Shown here piece after piece: positions 30,699 to 33,414 of a DNA stretch of 33,414 nucleotides (position 1 is the stretch's first letter; each line of letters starts with the position of its first letter). The DNA is taken from NCBI RefSeq assembly GCF_036555685.1, contig NZ_DATBKY010000295.1:1-33414 (forward strand). Reading direction: 5' to 3'. Position numbers and translations under genes: made by a program. The notes beneath the pieces are model-generated. The model was given only the letters and a program-made list of their open reading frames with translations. It was not told where the DNA came from and ran no database searches. This DNA is from Actinophytocola sp036555685 (GTDB lineage Bacteria > Actinomycetota > Actinomycetes > Mycobacteriales > Pseudonocardiaceae).

Positions 30699-30730
30699 AT
30701 CGTAGGTCCGTTCGGCCCAATCGGTAGGTT
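30699..30730. promoter_or_regulatory. Back-to-back leaderless promoters
   Basis: On the minus strand TACGAT (30704-30699) serves ATG 30692. On the plus strand TAGGTT (30725-30730) lies eight bases before ATG 30739. Both promoters are packed into the 46-bp gap, so their -35 regions must overlap each other and they are probably co-regulated or mutually exclusive. Confidence 0.5.
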
Positions 30731-30738
30731 GGCCGACC

Positions 30739-31359
30739 ATGCGGACCCCCCTGCGGATTCTGTGCACCGCGCTCGCGTCACTGCTGCTCGTCGCGGGTTG
30801 CTCCGCAACGAGGACCGGGGAGCCGACCACCGACAAGCCGCCCGCCACGGGCGAGACCACCACGGGCCGAACGGACGAACCCACCCGCGGTCCCACGCCC
30901 AGCGAGGGCCCGAAGCGGCCGAAGGACATCGACATCGCCTCGCTCGATCCTTGCGCGCTGATGAACAAGGTGCCCGTACGCAAGTACGGCCTGGACGGCC
31001 GCAAGCCGGTCGGTGGCACCTCGTCCCTGTTCCCCGGCAACAAGGACTGCTTCTCCGGCGGGATCGACAACAACCTCGGCCTCACGTTCGTCGCGGTGGC
31101 GGACAAGGACGCCGGCGACTTCGTCGAGACGGCGAACGCGCGGGTCACGGAGTACGACGCGGAGGGCTATCCGCTGTACGTGCTGCAGAACCAGAACGCG
31201 CGGCTGACCTGCTTCGGCGTGCTGGACGTGCACGACGGCCAGTTCATCTGGATCGCCTACGGCATGGGCAGTCCCAACCAACGGCCGATAACGCCCAAGA
31301 CGAAGCTCTGCCAGACTGTGCCCATGATCGCCGCGTCGACGGTCTCCGCACTCGGCTGA
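30739..31359 (+). CDS. DUF3558-family lipoprotein
   Basis: The product has 206 residues. The lipoprotein signal is textbook (MRTPLRILCTALASLLLVAG|C, lipobox VAGC). A Thr/Pro/Glu-rich linker (~22-62) leads to the DUF3558 domain beginning IASLDPCALMN, with the four domain cysteines (DPC, KDC, LTC, KLC). It would sit on the outer face of the cytoplasmic membrane. The start has TAGGTT eight bases upstream and no Shine-Dalgarno sequence. It parallels the partial DUF3558 gene at the left edge: both stand directly before WXG/PPE-like genes. Confidence 0.86.
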   Translation: MRTPLRILCTALASLLLVAGCSATRTGEPTTDKPPATGETTTGRTDEPTRGPTPSEGPKRPKDIDIASLDPCALMNKVPVRKYGLDGRKPVGGTSSLFPGNKDCFSGGIDNNLGLTFVAVADKDAGDFVETANARVTEYDAEGYPLYVLQNQNARLTCFGVLDVHDGQFIWIAYGMGSPNQRPITPKTKLCQTVPMIAASTVSALG

Positions 31360-31416
31360 CGTCATGGCCGAGCCCTGCTCGCGTCCCGGAAGAAAGTTTT
31401 CGATCTCGGCCGCTTG

Positions 31417-31459
31417 CTTGTGGGAACCACAACACGGCGGGCCGCATCAGAGATACAGT
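31417..31459 (+). promoter_or_regulatory. Promoter and palindrome before the second T7SS substrate pair
   Basis: TTGTGG-GAA-CCACAA (31417-31431) is a perfect inverted repeat with a three-base centre. A -10-like TACAGT (31454-31459) follows at a distance that places the palindrome at or just upstream of the -35 position. A regulator binding site is a reasonable guess. Confidence 0.4.
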
Positions 31460-31492
31460 CGTCGCAATTGCACAGACTGAGGGAGACGGACC

Positions 31493-31867
31493 GTGTTTCT
31501 CACTGACGGTGGTGGCGGGGCAGCGCCAGCGGGGCCGACATTCACGGGCACTCAGCGCCTGCGCATCGAGCCATCCTCCATCCCCGAGGCGCTGACCGCG
31601 TTCCGGGAGGCCTTCGACCGCGTCTCGCAGAAGGTCTCGGAGCTGGAGGGCCTGCAGATCAACGACTGGGCGGGGGACCCGGTCAGCAGCGAGACGGCCA
31701 AGCAGTTCATCCAGCGCACCAACGGTGGCGGGGCGGACTCGGCGGTCAAGTGCCTCATCGGCTACCGCGACCAGCTGCAGGCGGCCATCCAGTCGCTCGA
31801 GGACGCGCACGCCGAGTACATGGCCATCGAGGGAACGAACACCGCCCGCTGGGGCAAGTACGACTAG
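31493..31867 (+). CDS. WXG-type small T7SS protein
   Basis: The product has 124 residues. After a flexible Gly/Ala-rich N-terminus (~1-20), two helices flank a W59-A-G61 turn (LQINDWAGDPVSSETAKQF), the hallmark of WXG100-like hairpins. Helix 2 extends to a Tyr-containing end (AEYMAIEGTNTARWGKYD). No signal peptide or membrane helix is present. GTG 31493 has GAGGGAG seven bases upstream. It is followed after 45 bp by a PPE-like gene and is its probable co-secreted partner, as PE/PPE or WXG pairs are. The pairing is inference. Confidence 0.7.
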   Translation: MFLTDGGGGAAPAGPTFTGTQRLRIEPSSIPEALTAFREAFDRVSQKVSELEGLQINDWAGDPVSSETAKQFIQRTNGGGADSAVKCLIGYRDQLQAAIQSLEDAHAEYMAIEGTNTARWGKYD

Positions 31868-31912
31868 GCGGATCACCGGCGGATCACCACAGCACGCGAA
31901 GGATCGATCTCC

Positions 31913-33382
31913 ATGGCTAACCGTTGGCGGGGCTACGGGCACCCGGAGCTCTACAGCATGATCAATAGCGGACCGGGGGCGTCCGCATCCGAGCCGCAGA
32001 TCGCGTACTGGAAGGGCCTGACCGAGCAACTCGGCCAGGTCGACGCGGATCTGAACCACAAGCTCAACAGCATGGGCGCCACCTGGGAGGGCAAGGCCGC
32101 CGAGAGCGCGCAGTCCGGCCTCACCCCGCTCGCCGAGTGGGCCACCGACGCCGAGACCGGCTCCACGGTCATGCAGACCTCCTCGGAGCTGCAGGCGGAC
32201 TACATCTCCGACGCGCGGGCGAACATGCCCGAGCCGGTCAAGGTCACCACACCGGCCCCGTCCGGCTGGCAGATGGCCACTGCGGCCGCGGGCGCGCTCA
32301 CCGGCAACCCGGGCCCCGCCCTGGCGGTCGCCGCCCAGGCGGCGGACCACGAGGCGCAGGAGCAGGCGCAGAACGAGGCCGAGCAGAAGGCCGTTCGCAC
32401 CATGCAGAACTACGAGAGCAGCAGCACCTGGAACCGGGACACGCTCGGCACGTTCGTCGCGCCGCCGGACGTCGTCGTGGCGACCCCGGCGCCGCAGGGC
32501 GGCACGGGCGGTCACGTCGAGTCCGCGAACTCGCAGGTCGGCACGAACGCGCACGGCACCACGCAGCCGACGAGCACCAGCCACGCGACGATCCCGACGA
32601 CCAACGGCACGGCCGGCACCGGCGGCACGCTGGTGCCCACCGGCGGCGGCACCGCGCAGCCGCCGACCACGACGGTGCCGACCGGCGGCGGCGTATCCGC
32701 CATCCCGGCGACCACCACGCCGCAGAGCCTGCTGCCGCCGACCGGTCAGCCGCCGATCGGCCAGCCGCCGGTCCAGCCGGGGCCGAGCATCCCGAACCCG
32801 CCGGTCACCCCGTCGAACCCGGCGCTGAACAACCCGCTGCTGCCGACGTTCGGCAACCCGGGACCCACCAACCCGCTGACCAACGGCAACACCAACCCGC
32901 TGACCAACGGCAACCGTGGCCCGCTCGTCGGGCGCGGCCCGGTGCCGACCAACGGCATCCCGGGCGAGCCGGCTCCTCCGGTCAACGCGGGCGACGCCGC
33001 CCGCCGCGCGCTGCCGCTGCGCGGTGGCCTGCCCGCCGGCGGCGCCGGTGCGGTCGAGCCGGACCTCGTGCGCCAGGGCAACCCGTACGGTCGCGGTGGC
33101 GTCGGCGGCTCGGTGCCGGGGGCGAACGCCGCGGTCCGCAGCGGCCCCGGTGCCGCGACGGCGGCCGGTGGTCGCGGTGCGGCGTCCGGCGTCCGTGGTC
33201 CGGGTGGCGCGGGTGCGCGCGGTGGCGTGAACGGCCCGATGGGTGCCGGCGGCCGGCGCGCCGACGACGAGGACGACGAGGAGCGCTACGCGCCGGACTA
33301 CCTGCTGGAGACCGAGGACGTCTTCGGCGACGACCGCCGCGTGGTGCCGGGCGTGATCGGGGAGACCGCGCCGCTGGAGTAA
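31913..33382 (+). CDS. PPE-like WXG-domain protein with long Pro/Gly/Asn-rich tail
   Basis: The product has 489 residues. The N-terminal ~110 residues are helical with W58-E-G60 (GATWEGKAAESAQ). Residues ~110-190 contain an Ala-rich helix. The rest (~190-460) is low complexity, rich in Pro, Thr, Gly and Asn, including a duplicated TNPLTNGN unit. The end is acidic (ADDEDDEERYAPDYLLETEDVFGDDRRVVPGVIG) and matches the end of the PPE-like protein at 509-1720. It has no Sec signal, so T7SS export is expected. A GAAGGA sequence lies about nine bases before ATG 31913. The next gene would start beyond the window; an EspG homologue is predicted from the left-hand cluster. Confidence 0.72.
   Translation: MANRWRGYGHPELYSMINSGPGASASEPQIAYWKGLTEQLGQVDADLNHKLNSMGATWEGKAAESAQSGLTPLAEWATDAETGSTVMQTSSELQADYISDARANMPEPVKVTTPAPSGWQMATAAAGALTGNPGPALAVAAQAADHEAQEQAQNEAEQKAVRTMQNYESSSTWNRDTLGTFVAPPDVVVATPAPQGGTGGHVESANSQVGTNAHGTTQPTSTSHATIPTTNGTAGTGGTLVPTGGGTAQPPTTTVPTGGGVSAIPATTTPQSLLPPTGQPPIGQPPVQPGPSIPNPPVTPSNPALNNPLLPTFGNPGPTNPLTNGNTNPLTNGNRGPLVGRGPVPTNGIPGEPAPPVNAGDAARRALPLRGGLPAGGAGAVEPDLVRQGNPYGRGGVGGSVPGANAAVRSGPGAATAAGGRGAASGVRGPGGAGARGGVNGPMGAGGRRADDEDDEERYAPDYLLETEDVFGDDRRVVPGVIGETAPLE
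32867..32914 (+). repeat. Perfect 24-bp tandem duplication inside the PPE-like gene
   Basis: The 24-base unit 32867-32890 is repeated without change at 32891-32914, encoding TNPLTNGN twice. A recent slippage event would explain the identity; flanking NNPLLP and RGPLVG hint at older, diverged copies. Confidence 0.85.
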
Positions 33383-33414
33383 GCACAGTCGAACAACGGT
33401 CGGGGCGGGGTGTC

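Overview
The window is a GC-rich actinobacterial chromosome segment. The best guess, by inference, is a filamentous member of the Pseudonocardiaceae (Amycolatopsis-like). Supporting this are near-universal G/C third codon positions, frequent GTG starts, many apparently leaderless genes, DUF3558 lipoproteins, EspG-like and PPE-like type VII secretion (T7SS) proteins, a purS-purQ-purL operon, and the actinobacterial DnaA-box spelling TTGTCCACA.

Layout. 1-4037: a T7SS substrate cluster holding a cut-off DUF3558 lipoprotein, a PPE-like protein, an EspG-like chaperone, an EspC-like small protein and a WXG100 domain fused to a lytic transglycosylase. 4090-6367: a MarR regulator and a DHA2-type drug exporter that share operator-like sequences. 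6405-8912: an aminotransferase, a small membrane protein and, convergent to them, threonine aldolase. 9063-11028: a SigE-family sigma factor with a membrane-anchored partner, then a TetR regulator. 11037-13642: purB and a MOSC-domain gene bracketed by two inverted copies of a 153-bp module. 13665-15878: a SAM hydroxide adenosyltransferase (DUF62), a frameshifted DUF2334 deacetylase and an MBL-fold hydrolase. 15953-20269: an aldehyde dehydrogenase, a 29-residue ORF, a GMC oxidoreductase and an SDR protein. 20342-20726: two beheaded gene remnants forming a deletion scar. 20772-23973: purS-purQ-purL. 23970-27743: cell-envelope proteins (SH3-like secreted protein, pentapeptide-repeat membrane protein, Tyr/Gly/Pro-rich membrane protein, GH25 muramidase). 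28064-30136: a PAS-GGDEF-EAL c-di-GMP enzyme. 30117-33382: a second T7SS substrate cluster (T7SS-associated protein, DUF3558 lipoprotein, WXG-type protein, PPE-like protein) that runs towards the right edge.

How the genes relate. The two T7SS clusters at the window ends are paralogous: both have DUF3558 followed by WXG/PPE-like genes, and the two PPE-like proteins end in a shared acidic tail. No ESX core machinery (EccB/C/D/E, MycP) is present, so these are satellite substrate loci. The purine genes are split into purB and purSQL, about 8 kb apart. The most unusual structure is the inverted 153-bp module around purB-MOSC. Each copy combines a pair of DnaA-box-like sites 19 bp apart, a TAGACT -10 element and two strong hairpins, so it could specify a DnaA-linked promoter or small RNA, a DnaA titration site, or a recombination substrate.

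I saw no tRNA, rRNA, CRISPR array, transposase or integrase.
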